This document shows, in pieces, positions 49,441 through 61,854 of a stretch of DNA of 64,000 bases. Position 1 is the first letter of the stretch. The number at the start of each line of letters is the position of its first letter. Where the stretch lies: contig CP092877.1 of the NCBI GenBank assembly GCA_030710605.1, positions 38,778,970-38,842,969 of the forward strand, in the 5' to 3' direction. The translations under genes and the position numbers were made by a program. The notes under the pieces are model-generated. The model did not search any database. It saw only the letters and a program-made list of their open reading frames with translations, and was not told where the DNA came from. Source of the DNA: Cordylochernes scorpioides. Taxonomy: Eukaryota; Arthropoda; Arachnida; Pseudoscorpiones; Chernetidae.

Positions 49441-52385
49441 TTTTTAATCAAGAATTTGTACTATGAGGACATAGCCGTTAATATTACAAACACATTACAC
49501 CTCGAAGCCCAAGGTATCAAAGTCTACCTCAATCAAAACAAAGCCATCAACATATACAATATGTATCACCCTCCAAACAATACATTTATTGACGATGGAA
49601 CAATGGCTCAATTTCTTACAGACAACACTATTATTGTAGGTGACCTTAATGCCAAACATCAACTATGGGGATGTTCTACGCCAAACCCAAGAGGCAAAAT
49701 ACTATCAAACATATTTGACGACAATGCCTTCTCATGTGCTTAAATGATTGGAATCCTACCCATCATTGCTACAAGCTATAATACTGCACAAGCCCTTGAT
49801 ATAAGTTTTTACTATCCTGACATTTTCCACAAATGCAAATAGCAAATATTAAAAATATTTGGAAGTGATCATTTGCCTAATTTGATAGAAATTAGCACCA
49901 AGACCAAAACTAGCTCAATTAAGAAAAATTCTGGAACTTCAAAAAGGCTAATATGATATCTTTCGAAAACACCATTATTGAAGCAGCCAAAGTTTCAATA
50001 CCAAGAGATAATATTAAGAAATGGATTCCAAATTATACACACCAGGCAAAAAATATTCAAACACTTATAACTAAAAGAAATGAACTACAAAAAAAGTGCA
50101 CCCAAAACCAAACAAATTGTATAACTGAACTGAACATTGTGATTGCAAAAATAAAAAGATTATACGTAAATGTGAAAAGGAAAAAATGGAAACAAACTTG
50201 TGAAAACCTGAACCCAAGAAACCCAAATACAAAACTTTGGAATTTGGCAAAACAAATTGACAGAGCCTAGCCAAAAACTGAAAACACAAATATGATTAAG
50301 AATACAGATAGTACACCAGCAACTAATGACAAAATTGATGCCAAACTTTTAGGTAATTCATATCAAATAAGTAGTAAAATCAAGGTTGAAAAAAGGCCCG
50401 AAAGATTATTCATGACTGTAAAATGTCACCAGCACTCATAATATTTTCCATGAAAAAAATCAATATGAAAAAGCTAGCTTATGCATTAGAAAACACTGAC
50501 CTAAACAAGACTCCTGGGCCAGATGGAATCCATGGCCGAATGATATCAAACCTGGGCAAAATTGGCAAAAAAAGACTTCTTAATATTTTCAATAACTCCT
50601 GGAAAACTGGAAAATTGCCTCAAGACTGTAAAAATGCAACATAAATTCTCATTAAAAAACTTGACAAATCTGCTGATCACCCAAAAAACTACCGACCTAT
50701 CTCCCTAACAAATATTTGCTGCAAATTAATGGAAATAATTATACTCAGACGACTCACCTACCACCCCGACACAAGAAATCTCTTACCAGAAGAACAATAT
50801 GGATTTAGGAAAGGACATGGGACAATAGACCAACTTTTATTTTTCACACAAAAGGTAAAAGATGCACAAAACAAAAAAAAAACAACTAACCACACCATAG
50901 CTGCTTTTTAGACCTTACAAAAGCTTTTGATAAGGTATGGAAAAACAAGTTAATTACAAAATTATACAAACATTTCAAAATTGATGGAAAAGCTATCACT
51001 TGGATAAATAATTCCCTTAAAAATATATAAATCAGGGTCAAATATAATGGCACTCTATCTAAAACCTTCAAATTGTACCAAGGATTACCACAAGGATCAA
51101 TCCTTAGCCCAACTCTCTTTACCCTATTTATTGCAGGCATGGAAGAAACATTTTCAAATAAAACCAATATTGGACTTTTCGCTGATGACATTATTCTATG
51201 GAGCAGTAACACTAACTGGAAAAAAGCTGAAAGAGATTTGAACAAGACTCTTCTCCACCTAGAAAAATTTGCTAATGAAAATAAATTAGAATTTAACCCC
51301 CAAAAATCTGAAACCTGTCTTTTTACTACCGATAAGAAACTATACAAAATAAGACCAAATATTATTCTGAAAGAACAACAATTACAATATAATAAACATC
51401 CTAAATATCTCGGCTACACCCTGGATCCAGAAATTAAACCAGTAAGCATATTGAAGGAGTTGTTAGAAAATGAAGAGACCGACTAAAAATCTTGAAATAT
51501 ATTTCAGGAAGAGTGGGGAGCTGAAGCAACAACACTAAAATTAACTTACACATCTCTAATGAGACCTATCTTGGAATATGGATATCAAATCTATGGTACA
51601 GCATCTGAAACAAATCTAAAATCACTGGAAAGGATACAACTAAGTGCAGCCAGAATTATTACAGGTCTTCGAAAAACCTGCCCTAATAATATTGTACTTT
51701 ACGAGGCAGACATTATGCCCTTGAAGGATAGAATAAGCTACAATCTGCCAAAATATATAAACAAAATCAAGAGTTATGAAAACAAACACAGAACTTTCAA
51801 CTACATACTTAATTGGGAACCCAATATAAGATTCAAAAAAGAAGGCCCTCTCCACCTGGCCAAAATAAATGGATTTTTAAAATATAAAGTGGAAAATTAT
51901 TATTTAGCTGAAAAAATATCTCCATGCGAACCATTAACAAAATGTTATTTTTAATGCCACTTTAAATGAACCCACCAACAGACAATACCAAAATCCAGAA
52001 TACTTAAAACAATTATCATTAGAAATAATTAATAAAATTCCTAAAAATGCAATAACTATCTATACCGATGGTAGCAGAGACGAGTTGGGACACACTGGCA
52101 GTGGCTGTCTCATCAAAACCACAAATGGCATTGAGAAAATAAACAGAAGAAACCCAGAATTTTGCTCAGTCTTCAGATCAGAACTTATAGCCATCTATGT
52201 TAGCATTGAAGGCAATGAAGCTGCTGATGCGCTAGCGAAAAAAGGCACAAAAGAACCCTTGCTACAGAAAAATAAACTTACTTTTAAAGAAATAGAATCA
52301 ATAGCCAAAATAAACAAGAACTGGAGGATCCCACCTAAGCACAGTTGGTATACCCTAGAAGCAGATGACCACCCAGACCTTTAGG
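49440..52385 (+). pseudogene. LINE with endonuclease, RT and RNase H, many frameshifts
   Basis: Plus-strand pieces in order. The AP-endonuclease middle part (49440-49743: IYNMYHPPNN, IIVGDLNAKHQLWGC) is followed by a linker (49953-50270) and pre-RT KTPGPDGIHGRMI (50423-50644). RT fingers follow (PISLTNICCKLMEIIILRRL, EQYGFRKGH) and palm with LTKAFDKVWKNK, GLPQGSILSPTLFTLFIAG and LFADDIILWSS (50729-51486). Then comes the post-RT region (51559-51954), and RNase H with TIYTDGSRDELGH, FRSELIAIY and EGNEAADALAKKG (52040-52310, missing its third motif). At least six frame changes. The 5' junction at about 49425-49440 is head-to-head with the minus-strand RNase H fragment. EN-RT-RNase H order places it among I/Jockey-group LINEs. 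Confidence 0.82.
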
Positions 52386-54862
52386 TCCACAATCCGGCAT
52401 GCGAAGCATGCCCTTCGCTGCTATTCTGTTCAACTCATAAGCCAAGTAACGGTATCCAAGCTAGTGCTTGGACATTGTACCTGGAAACACCACCTCCCAG
52501 ACAACGTGTCTGGAAGGATTTCTATACCGGTGGCCTTTAATCATAGCAAAATAGGAAACTATCTACTGTGTCCAGCAGGGACCGCGGGGAGGCAGCCCCC
52601 GGTCGACTCTGTTCACTCACAGCTGAGGAAAAGCTCAGCTGCCACGTCGTGGGCTTTCTCAAGAAGCTTGCTGTGATTTCTCAGCAGCTTACTCTCGATC
52701 GCGCCCCTCGCCCTCCTTCTCTCTTCCTGCACACCCACTACCCTTGGACAATCCAAGACGTAGTGGCGTGCATCCACATCCCTTTCTCCATAGACGCAAT
52801 CAGGGTTTCTCTTAATTTTAAATCTGTGGAGACTTGGAGAAGAGCCCATGTCCCGAACTACCCTAATGAGTTTGTGGGACATTACCTTACAGAGGTACTT
52901 GGGTGTTGTTACCCCATTGAATACCTCTCTCCCCTTCACACTGTTCCTCCATCTGTCCAACCATAAGTCCTGGACGTGCCCCCTGATCCTCCTATAAACT
53001 TCTTTCTTGGTCACTGGGGTCCTCAGTGATCTACCTCTAAAGCATCCTGCCTTAGCGATCCTGTCTGCGATCTCATTACCTTCGATGAGGCTGTGTCTCC
53101 TAAACCAAGGGAGCTCCGGAGCCCGCGTCATCATCTCCAGCTCCTGGATTATTTGATGCGCGAGTTGCCCTTTCTCCAGATTGATGGCGACGAGGGCCGA
53201 CATACAATCTGAATAGAGGCAGTCCGGGCTGAAGTTCTTCTCGGCACACACTCTGAGGGCTACCCTGATCGCAACCAGCTCGGCTGAAAAGACCAATTCG
53301 TCCACTCTGAGTGTTAAACTTTCTTGGAAGATCAGCTCTCCATTAGTGAATATCACTACCCCCAGCTCCAGTATTGGTTCCAGACTTACTACAATCAGTG
53401 AAAATCTCCGTGCCAATCCCTGTCGGCCCTCCAGGACTCCAAATCCACTTTGGCAACCACTGCGGAGGCTTCCTTGGATCCCTCTTCGATTCCAGGGCCC
53501 CCGCTTCAAGTCCCAGGGCATCTTCCCTGTTCTCTGATGTCTGATGGTCTCCTCCTCTAGTTTCAATCCCAGGGGAATAAGCCCAGCGAGGGCCAAAAAG
53601 GCCTCACTGCTGGTAGTGCGATATCCCCCTGTGATTCTGAGTGCTGGCGCCACCAAGCCCCTGAAGCATATAGCAAGATTGGCTCGACACAGGAGAGGCA
53701 GAGGTTCCTAAAAATAGTACCCTCCTTCTCCCCACCCCCTGTTGAGAGCCAACCAGGACAGGCCTGCACAACGCCTCCCTGCCTCTCGCCACCATCTCCT
53801 CCGCCTGGTATTGCCAACCCATCTTGTCATCAATGACCACGCCCAGAATGGTCATCCTATTGACCAACGCTACCCTCCGTCCTTCCATCCGGTTAGCCGG
53901 CTTGTGTTCCCATTTGATCCCTTTCCTTTTAGTTCTTATGTCCCTAGGCTTAAAGCTGAGGGCTTTAGTTTTGGAGACATTGAACTTAAGGCCAGAGTCA
54001 TGGGCCCAGATCGCTCTCGCTCTCGAAGCAGCCTCAATGATGAGGAACTGGTCGTCAGCATACAGAACCAGCCTGGCTCCCTCAGGGAGCTCCTCCTGGA
54101 AAACGGTGTTTACCAGGATATTCCACAGAATAGGTCCGCAGCAAGAGCCCTGGGGGCAACCCCTAGCACAGTTTCTTTCCAACTTCCGCCCACCAAAACT
54201 GAGGCTAATCCGTCTATCTCTCAGGAAGTCACGAACCAAGCTGCACAAATTATCAGGACAACCCATGTCCATCAAATTTCTCATTAGCTTGTTCCAGCTC
54301 ATGGAGTTGAACGCGCCATCCATGTCCAGGGCCACGAAAAGAACCCAAGCACCCTTATTTAAGCCCATCTCAACATTCTCTAACACCTCGTTCAGAGCTG
54401 TGGTTGTGGACTTCCCTTCCCTAAAACCATGTTGGAAAGAGGAAAGGAGTTCATTACTCTCTAGCCAATGCTTCAGTCGCTGAGCTAGTATGCTATCCAG
54501 GACCATACCTAGACACACTAGTAAAGAAAGCGGACGATAATCATTAGGAGAATTACCCTTTCTACCAAACTTTTCGAGAAGCACTACTCGGGCAACCTTC
54601 CATGCCTCAGGAAATGCACCAGTGTCCAGGCACCTATTGAATAACCTGGAAAGAAGCGATGGGTGCATTCTTACCAGGGCTTTCACGACCGTGTTATCGA
54701 TCCCTTCGGGACCAGGAGATTTCCTTTTCCCGAACTTGAAAGCCGTCAGTTTCACCTCATTCTCAGAAAAGGGCGAATCTACAAAACCACAAGTGGTTAG
54801 AGAGATCTCGTCCTCTGGTTCCTCGTTTCCGAAGTGCCGATCCAAGTTGTTTTTATTTTGTC
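52386..54862 (-). pseudogene. R1-like LINE: RT and RNase H, 5' truncated
   Basis: 54845-53604 (413 codons) has RT: KRKSPGPEGIDNTVVKAL, NDYRPLSLLVCLGMVLDSIL, FQHGFREGKSTTTAL, RGCPQGSCCGPILWNILVN and LVLYADDQFLI. The CPQGS-x-GPxLWN signature is R1-like. 53656-52613 (347 codons, next frame, overlapping by 53 bases) has RNase H-like FSAELVAIRVALRVC, LYSDCMSALVAI, EGNEIADRIAKAG and a terminal CVYGERDVDARHYVLDC zinc motif. No endonuclease: the 5' end joins foreign DNA at about 54862. GC content is clearly higher than in neighbours, suggesting a young or distinct source. One frameshift separates the halves; the region upstream of RNase H in the second frame looks partly scrambled. Confidence 0.85.
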
Positions 54863-54864
54863 TT

Positions 54865-57375
54865 CTGCTTTCGAGCGAGTAGGTCTAGAACACATTCTCT
54901 CTGAAATTTCTAATTGTTGGTGGATGAAACAGCACCAGTGATTATTTTGGCCGCTTTTGCTTGAACACTGTCTAGTCTTACTTTTAGTGATGAGCTTGAG
55001 GGAGCCCAGACCGGTGTTGCATTTTCCATTATCGGCCTTATTAAGGTGGTATATCTTGTTCTGAGAATTCTGGGTTTTGCTCCCCAATTTGTTCCACATA
55101 GCCTTCTCAGAATGTTTAGTTTTCTGAATGCTCTATTTGAGGTGCTAATTATGTGTTCTGAAAATTCCAATTTCTCATCAATAATAATTAAAATAATTTT
55201 GTTGACACATCTTGTCAATACATGCACAGTCTGCACTATTGAAAAAAGATAATATGCATTATATACACTATGTACAATGAATATGGCGCCTCTGCCAGCG
55301 CTGAAGAATTTGGTGGAGAATCGCCAGTGGGTCTCCAGCGACACCACGCATTTTGCGATCTACGATGAATACGTAGATCGCGTACTTCGCCGCTTAGGAG
55401 ATGGTGATGGCGTGGTCCTCGAGACCAACTTGAAAGATTCAGGACTGCAGTATCACACCTAGGTATTATGGATTTCTAATTTTATCAAATATTTGTTTTT
55501 TTTTATGCTTATTTTGTGGTTATATTTATGCCCTTTTCCCTGTCAGTCGAGAAGGCGCATAGGTTTGGTTTTATTGGGTTTATAGTCATTTGGAGTTCCA
55601 TTGCCCACTTCTCCAGTCCTCTCATTGATGTGTTCAGTACTTTTTCAGATTTTTCTATACTGCTACTTGTGTGCCATATGGCTATATCATCTGCATAACA
55701 GGCAACCTTTGTGTCTTCAATGAGGTAAGGATGGATGTCGTTAATATATAGCAGATAGAGTAGAGGACTGAGCACAGATCCTTGAGGTACACCAGCCCAT
55801 GTTCTTCCTTCCTTGGAAAATTCTCCATTGACCCGAACCTTTAACCTTCTTCCCCTTAAGAAGTCTGCAATCCAGATTAAGGTTTTTCCTCTTACTCCGA
55901 TGTTGTGCAGCTTTTCACGTAATTTCTCCCTCCACACTCGATCAAAAGCTGAGGTCATATCAAGGAATATAGCCGTGGTCTTCTTTGGCGGTTTTTCCTG
56001 GATAGATTCTATTATTGATTGACAGAAGTAGAACAGTTGATCAGTCGTACAGTGCTGGGATCTATAGGCAGTTTGGTAGAGGTTTAATTTATTATTGTTA
56101 GTGAGCCAGACTATGAGCCTAGAGTGGATAATTTGTTCTGGTATTTTACAAAGTATGCTGGTGAGAGCAATTGGCCGATAGTTCTTGTATTCCTTGGCAT
56201 CTTTGTTTGGCTTCAGTATTGGCACTATAATTGATATCTTCCAATTCTTTGGTAGTTTACCAGTTTGCCATGAAATGTTCAGTATTCGTAGGAGTTGATT
56301 ATTAGCTTTGTCTTCAAAGTGTTTAATCATTTGACCAAAGATTAGATTATCTCTTGGTGAATTCTTGGATTTTTTTATTGATAAGTTTAGCTCATTCAGT
56401 GTGAAGTCTCTCGAGAAAATATCTTGTTGATGGAAGTTTCTTGCTTGTTTAACTAACTGGTTTATATTATTTTTAGAGTCCTGTCTTCATTCGTATAGTT
56501 GAGTATGGAAGTGCTTGAAAGATATTCAGCAATTATGTCAGCCATCTGTTTGTTCTCGTTCTCGCTGTTCTATTCATATCGGTTAGAGTATTGGAGGATT
56601 GGTGTTGGTTTTGATTGTTCTCTAGCACTCTAATCATATTCCAGTGTTGGCTGTCCTTTCTTGGATCCATTTTTTCGCAGAATTCTGCCATTTTTCTTGT
56701 TTGCATATCCAAATTTCTTGTTCTATTTTGTGACTAATTTCAATGAGTTCCTTTCTGTTTTCTTCTGTTTTATTTTCTAAGAAGTTCATTGATATTGTCT
56801 CTCTCTCTGAAATCATTGCCTCAATGTTGAGGTCCTTCCAGTAAGGTATCCACAGGTCTTTACTTCTACCTCTAGGTATCGATGCTTTTGCAGCTTTTGA
56901 AATGTTCGAAGAGAATTTTTCCAAGTTTTTGTCAAGCGTTCTGTAATTCAATTTTTCGTTGCACAGTTCTTCAAGCTTTTCTGTGATTTTTTTTCAAGTC
57001 GGCTTTCCTAAAGTTCCATGTTCTTTTATTCTAATGGACATTCTCAATTTTGAAGTTTAGGGTTGTTAAAATTGGTCTGTGGTCACTGATTGCACCTCTC
57101 AGGATTTTCCATTGTGTTGTGGGTGCGATGTTGTAATTTATCGCTGTGATGTATATTGCGGATTCTGTGCCTGTGGACTTAGATAGGTAGGTGTTCTCAC
57201 CGTTATTTAACGGTGTAAGGTCGAGGTCGGTTAGCATGTCCTCAACCTGCTGACTTTTGTTATCCTGGACAGGTGATCCCCAAATTGAACTTTTGGCGTT
57301 AAATTCGTCGAGTATGATTGTGATATCCGAAGACGCTTCACTTAATGTCTCTATTGTGTGTACCCATACAAAATT
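54865..57375 (-). pseudogene. LINE with endonuclease and RT, 5' part of an interrupted LINE
   Basis: Minus-strand order. Endonuclease C-terminal half (57375-57031: ITIILDEFNAKSSIWG, where the usual GDFN is DEFN, and GAISDHRPILTTL) comes first, then a linker (56951-56634, KASIPRGRSKDLWIPYW). RT follows (56330-55509: NYRPIALTSILCKIPEQII, IFLDMTSAFDRVWREKL, GVPQGSVLSPLLYLLYINDI, CYADDIAIWHTS), then a foreign insert (55205-55505). The post-RT region (55200-54890: RTRYTTLIRPIMENATPVWA) completes it. It stops at 54865 against the R1-like LINE; its RNase H probably continues at 49440-48640. Several frameshifts and stops. Confidence 0.82.
55205..55505 (+). mobile_element. about 300-bp insertion within the LINE
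   Basis: Splits the LINE RT from its post-RT region. Contains the GC-rich block 55270-55355 (ATGGCGCCTCTGCC, GTGGAGAATCGCCAGTGGGT) that matches 16535-16680 in inverted orientation, then ACGATGAATACGTAGATCGC and a poly-T stretch. Borders ATTTTGT near 55193 and 55509 may be the target duplication. The 61-codon frame 55277-55462 is not convincing as a protein. Confidence 0.65.
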
Positions 57376-57377
57376 CA

Positions 57378-58131
57378 AAGATTTCACGAGCTGAAAGTTG
57401 GCGATTTTGAGATGCGTCAAGAATTCGCTGCATGGGTTTTACAGCAAATTGATATTGATGAAAACTGACTGTCGAATGTTCTGTGGACAGATGATGCTCA
57501 CTTTTCTCTAAACGAAGAATTTAACATTCAAAACAGCCGCATTTGGGCAACAGAAAACCCTAGGATTTTTACAGAAATGCCACTTACCAGCCTAGAGTTA
57601 GTTTTGTGTGGGTTCACTTCTTTTATTATTGGGCCATTTTTCTTTGAAAAATCAATGGAAGAACTTTTAAAACCGTTTTTGTAACTGGTGAACGTTATGT
57701 CCAACTTTTGAGAGAAAAGGGTATTCCCATATTGCAGGGCAAAAGCACTAAGCGAAATAACATTCATGAAAGATGGAGGACCTCCTCATATCTCCCGAGG
57801 TGCCAAACAATTGCTGAAGGATACGTTCTGTGAAAATCGTGTGACAAGTCGCCACTTCATACACCAGTGGCCTCCAAGATCACCAGACTTGACGCCTTGC
57901 GATTTTTGTTTATGGGGGTACATTAAATCGTGTGTTTATCGATGCTGGCCTACCACATTGGCCATATTGAAGGCTTCTATCAGATGGCACGTTTTATCAA
58001 TTTCAACAGATATGTTATTTAATGCTGTCATTTATCGTCTGCAGGAGGTGATTGAGAATGAAGGGTGCCACATTGAGCAAGGATTGCGACCTAATACAAG
58101 AGAGAAGGCAGTTACCTCATGTGTTATATAA
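57378..58131 (+). pseudogene. mariner-type transposase, C-terminal part, decayed
   Basis: Plus-strand residues across three frame or stop breaks: VGDFEMRQEFAAWVLQQIDI, VLWTDDAHFSLNEEF (first catalytic Asp), then 57766-58131 with FMKDGGPPHISRGAKQLLKD (second Asp) and PPRSPDLTPCDFCLWGYIKS (third Asp). I count about 42 residues between second and third Asp, longer than the 34 of classic mariner. The N-terminal DNA-binding part is absent, cut off by the LINE insertion at about 57375. Stops occur at about 57469 and 57680. Confidence 0.82.
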
Positions 58132-58685
58132 GCCGCCATGTATTATATTATCTACCAATATTTTGCAGCTCTTTGTGTTGGGATATGGGGATAATAATTG
58201 CTGTCCTCACATCTTGACTCTTTTTTTTTTGTGCTCATTAGAAGAAATAGCATAAGGAATATTTTCTGTATACCAATAACTTTAGAAATTTTGTGAAAAT
58301 AAATAATACAAAATGATTTTACTAACACGTTTTTCAACGCAAAAGGTCGATTTAAAAATTATTTTTATTTGAGGGGACACATTTTTTAAAATTGTGTACA
58401 GTATAATAAACAATGATAACATTTGACAAGCCCATAGGATATAATAAAGTACGACAAATATATTTTGTCACTCCCCTCTTTATTTCATTTGTTGGATCAT
58501 GACAAATATCCAGTTAAATAGTCAAGGGTCGCCAATCAGTCAAGAAACTACACATTTCTTATAGCAAGAAATCTTATTAATAGTGCCATCATAATTTTTG
58601 GTACTATATTAACATTTCAAAAATTCGTGTATTGATATCAGCAGTGTTTTTCAAACATTCAATCTATTTCACAAAACCCCATATA
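58132..58685. other. 3' noncoding part of the mariner-type element
   Basis: AT-rich, no gene. Lies between the transposase stop and the right inverted end. Confidence 0.5.
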
Positions 58686-59100
58686 AAATATACATATTTT
58701 TGCTACATGTTTTAATTTGCATTTACCTATTTTACATATCTCTGATTGTATTTGAAAATCGTTAACCAATTCTTCATACTTTTGGCGAAGTGGTGTTTTA
58801 TTAATTTGTTATTTGATATTATTAGGGTTCTTTCCTGGTATTCAAAAAGGGAAAATACGTGTCGATCAGTTATATTTTTCAATTTATCAAACAATCTGGC
58901 CGCTGAATCTCTGATTCTGGTAGAGCGCCATCTGGCGAATAAAATTGTAACTAAAATCAATTTCGAATTTTTCATTATTTGCCATAAAAAATCCCATTGT
59001 ATCCTGAATACAATGGTGTTTACCGCATTGCTCTAGCGCAAATATTCGCGGAGTTATTAATTTTTAAAATAGTGCGGGACTTTTGGATCACCCTGTATAA
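58686..59100. repeat. right inverted end of the split mariner-type element
   Basis: Inverted counterpart of 48085-48486, ending GGACTTTTGGATCACCCTGT at about 59077-59096. The roughly 410-bp length is unusually long for a mariner-type terminal repeat. Confidence 0.85.
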
Positions 59101-60530
59101 TATATATGTTATTATACCAATTTCAATATGTAAATTACCAATATATTTGTTTTTAATATCAACACCTGACCTTTTATTTATTATTTTTTCTATAATTTTT
59201 TCACATATATTTTTATATATAGACAATTTACAATTAACATAATTATATTTACATCTTGTCATTATATGCAAAAATGCACTATTATTTTAAAATAATTAGA
59301 TATATTCTCTGTACAATGAATATATAGAAAGATAATACATTATATTTATAAATATATAAAAATATATAATTCATTTATTTGTGTTAGAATATGAATATCT
59401 TATATATGTGTATGTCAAAATACACACCTTTCTATTTTTTCTTCATATATATTATTTTGCAAAAAAAAACCTTTTACTTATTAATTGAAAGATTTTTAAA
59501 AATAAATTTAAAAGTAAACTTTGAAAAAGTCTCAAACAACCGTCAAATAAACGTCAATATGTACCATTTAGGAAAAAAATAACGTGAAATTAATTAAATT
59601 TTAATTAACAAGAAATCGCCTCCAGAGGAAATTGAAGATATAATTCTAAGTTTCAATTAGCATGTGCAGTTGAAATGTGTTTTTTTTTTCCTTTCTTTTG
59701 AAATCACACGACAAAGGCATTTTAAAAGAGGCCACTAAATTTCAACTCTCTCAACTTTAAGAGTGGTAATGAGTTTAGAATCTTCTGCAATAATTTTCTA
59801 AGTTCGATTAATTTTATTTAAAAGTCTTCGTCTGCATTTGAAAAAAAAAACAGCTTTAAATTTTGCCGAAGATAATTTCGAGTGGCTATTATTCTTCTGA
59901 AGAAAAATCGTTTTCCAAAATTTATAAAGCCTTAATTGTTGAATTAAAACTCATATTTTTCTTTTTATCTCTCACGATTTCAAAGGAATATTTTTAAAAA
60001 AATTCTCTGGCTTAATATTATGTGTAAATTAAATATATTTTTCTTTCTTTATTCGTAAATTTCAACTGAATATTTTTGATATCATTAATTTTTATATTAC
60101 AAAAGAATGAATAGTTAGAGAAAAATGAATAATTTGAGTCGTATTAATTTCTAAAGGACATTAAATCACAATTGATAATAAATGTTTTAATAAGTATGTA
60201 GGTTTTTCCTTTACATTTATATAAATTATATTATCAAATATTTTTTCCTATAAAAATTTCTTTTAAAGAAAGTCAAAATATATATATTTATATACAAACT
60301 TATAGAAAAACCCAATTTTTTATTAAAATAAACGATTCCTAATAATATAATTAGATCTATTTTCAATATAAATTATTTCTAATTAGAGTAAAAATAATTT
60401 TAATTGCATTCCGAATATTTAATATGTTTAATTGAAAAACAATTTTTGAAAATAGAATTCCAAATTATAAATTATTTTAATATAAATATTAAATTTAAAA
60501 ATCAGATTTTTTTATTATTATAGAAAGATC
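59101..60530. other. AT-rich spacer to the gap
   Basis: 59147-59260 carries the tail of the retrozyme-like subfamily 2 (AACACCTGACC, TTTTTCTATAATTTTTTCA). The rest is AT-rich with no recognised gene. Confidence 0.45.
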
Positions 60531-60630
60531 NNNNNNNNNNNNNNNNNNNNNNNNNNNNNNNNNNNNNNNNNNNNNNNNNNNNNNNNNNNNNNNNNNNNNN
60601 NNNNNNNNNNNNNNNNNNNNNNNNNNNNNN
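60531..60630. other. assembly gap, 100 Ns
   Basis: Exactly 100 Ns, the customary unknown-length scaffold gap. Sequence on the right begins inside the duplicated segment, so the two sides may not be truly adjacent. Confidence 1.
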
Positions 60631-60865
60631 CGAATTCCTTACTGTACGCAGATTTGTTATTGAAACAGAAAGTGGTGTCTTGGAATATATACTTTTTATC
60701 AGAATGTCTCTTAGGTTTAAATTTTGATAGCTGCGATAGATACGGTGTGATATCCTCCACCCAGAAATTTCCATAGAGAGATATAGAAATTGATTGAAAC
60801 TGATTTATTACACATCACCACTATAAATTTTTATATGTAAACAACATTATATATATATATATATT

Positions 60866-61166
60866 GCTTATCCCAAGTACACGTGTTACATGCCATGATA
60901 ATCATGGTGGATAGAGGTAGGCGACTGCTTTTACTGTAAGTGCACCATATATCTACACATGTGAAAAGCAGTTCGACTTTGCACTTACAAATCTGCCAGA
61001 GCCCCGTTTGGTTACTTGCACTCGCTGGTGGGGCTGAACGTTTGTAAGAATCGGGGGCCAATGGAGCTTTTTTTTTTAATCATAAAAAATGCCCAATGCG
61101 GGGTACGAACCCGGGTCGTAGCGGACGAAAGCCAACGGTTTAGATCATCCTTCCACAGACCCCACC
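60866..61166 (-). mobile_element. tRNA-headed SINE, copy 3
   Basis: Minus strand: head with B box GGGTTCGTACCCC, then body with CACCAGCGAGTGCAAGTAAC, GCACTTACAGTAAAAGCAGT and the terminal ATCATGG palindrome. Complete relative to 25647-25956. Unlike copy 1 it keeps the GTGAAAAGCAGTTCGACTTT segment. Confidence 0.85.
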
Positions 61167-61454
61167 TTATATAAATAAATATGGCTACTATAATATATAA
61201 AGAGATGTTAAATGTAAACAAGAATATAAAATATAGAAACCATAATTTGTATACAATGTCTTTTTTGGTGAATTACACCGCGAGAAAGACACCGCCAACG
61301 ATGAACCACGAGAGTTCTTTCCTACAGAGTGGCTAAGTCAATATTATGGCTGGAATTTTCCAAATCATAATCAAGATGGTACCTGTAATCCTTGTAATGT
61401 TTAATTTTAAGAAAATATCAAATTTATCTAATAAAAAAATAATTATATATATGT

Positions 61455-61588
61455 AGAACGACATTTGACAATTTTACCGCAATAGTCGTTATTTCTCCTT
61501 AAAATAATTTCGATTTTTCGTTCAAAAGAAACATTTGCGGTAAATTTGCCAAATGTCGTGTCACAATCATAAGCCGCATTATATTGTA
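61455..61588. repeat. hairpin MITE family B, copy 3
   Basis: AACGACATTTGACAATTTTA arm and its inverted partner, ending AAGCCGCATTATATTG, at the same position within the duplicated segment as 13608-13738. Confidence 0.75.
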
Positions 61589-61854
61589 ACGTTTTTGGGT
61601 TGATTGTTAAAATGTTGTAATGTTAAAATCTATTTTTACATTGCTAATTTAATTTAATGTTGTTTTATAATAATGAAAATGTAAATTACATTGTTGTCGT
61701 TATTTATTATCATTTGTTTTTCAAAAATTACATTGTATGTGATGATGATAACAAAAATGACATTTTAAATTAATATACAAAATTCATTAAAAGAAAAAAA
61801 GAAATAATTGATTATAAAATTCACAAACGTGACATATCCCTCGGCTTGAAGGAT

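Larger units (their letters stand above)
60631..61834. repeat. duplicated segment without the Gypsy insertion
   Basis: Collinear with 5858-6109 joined to 13059-14040. At the place where the Gypsy element sits in the other copy (60850-60862) there is only a short TA run. Contains the full SINE and a MITE. Ends at GTGACA, where the other copy continues into different DNA and this one enters a second Gypsy element. Confidence 0.88.

Noticed and set aside
53742..54483. Plus-strand frames of 181 and 219 codons
   Set aside because: Antisense to the R1-like RT, whose motifs are unmistakable on the minus strand.
60502..60774. Frames spanning the N run
   Set aside because: Translation across unknown bases is meaningless.
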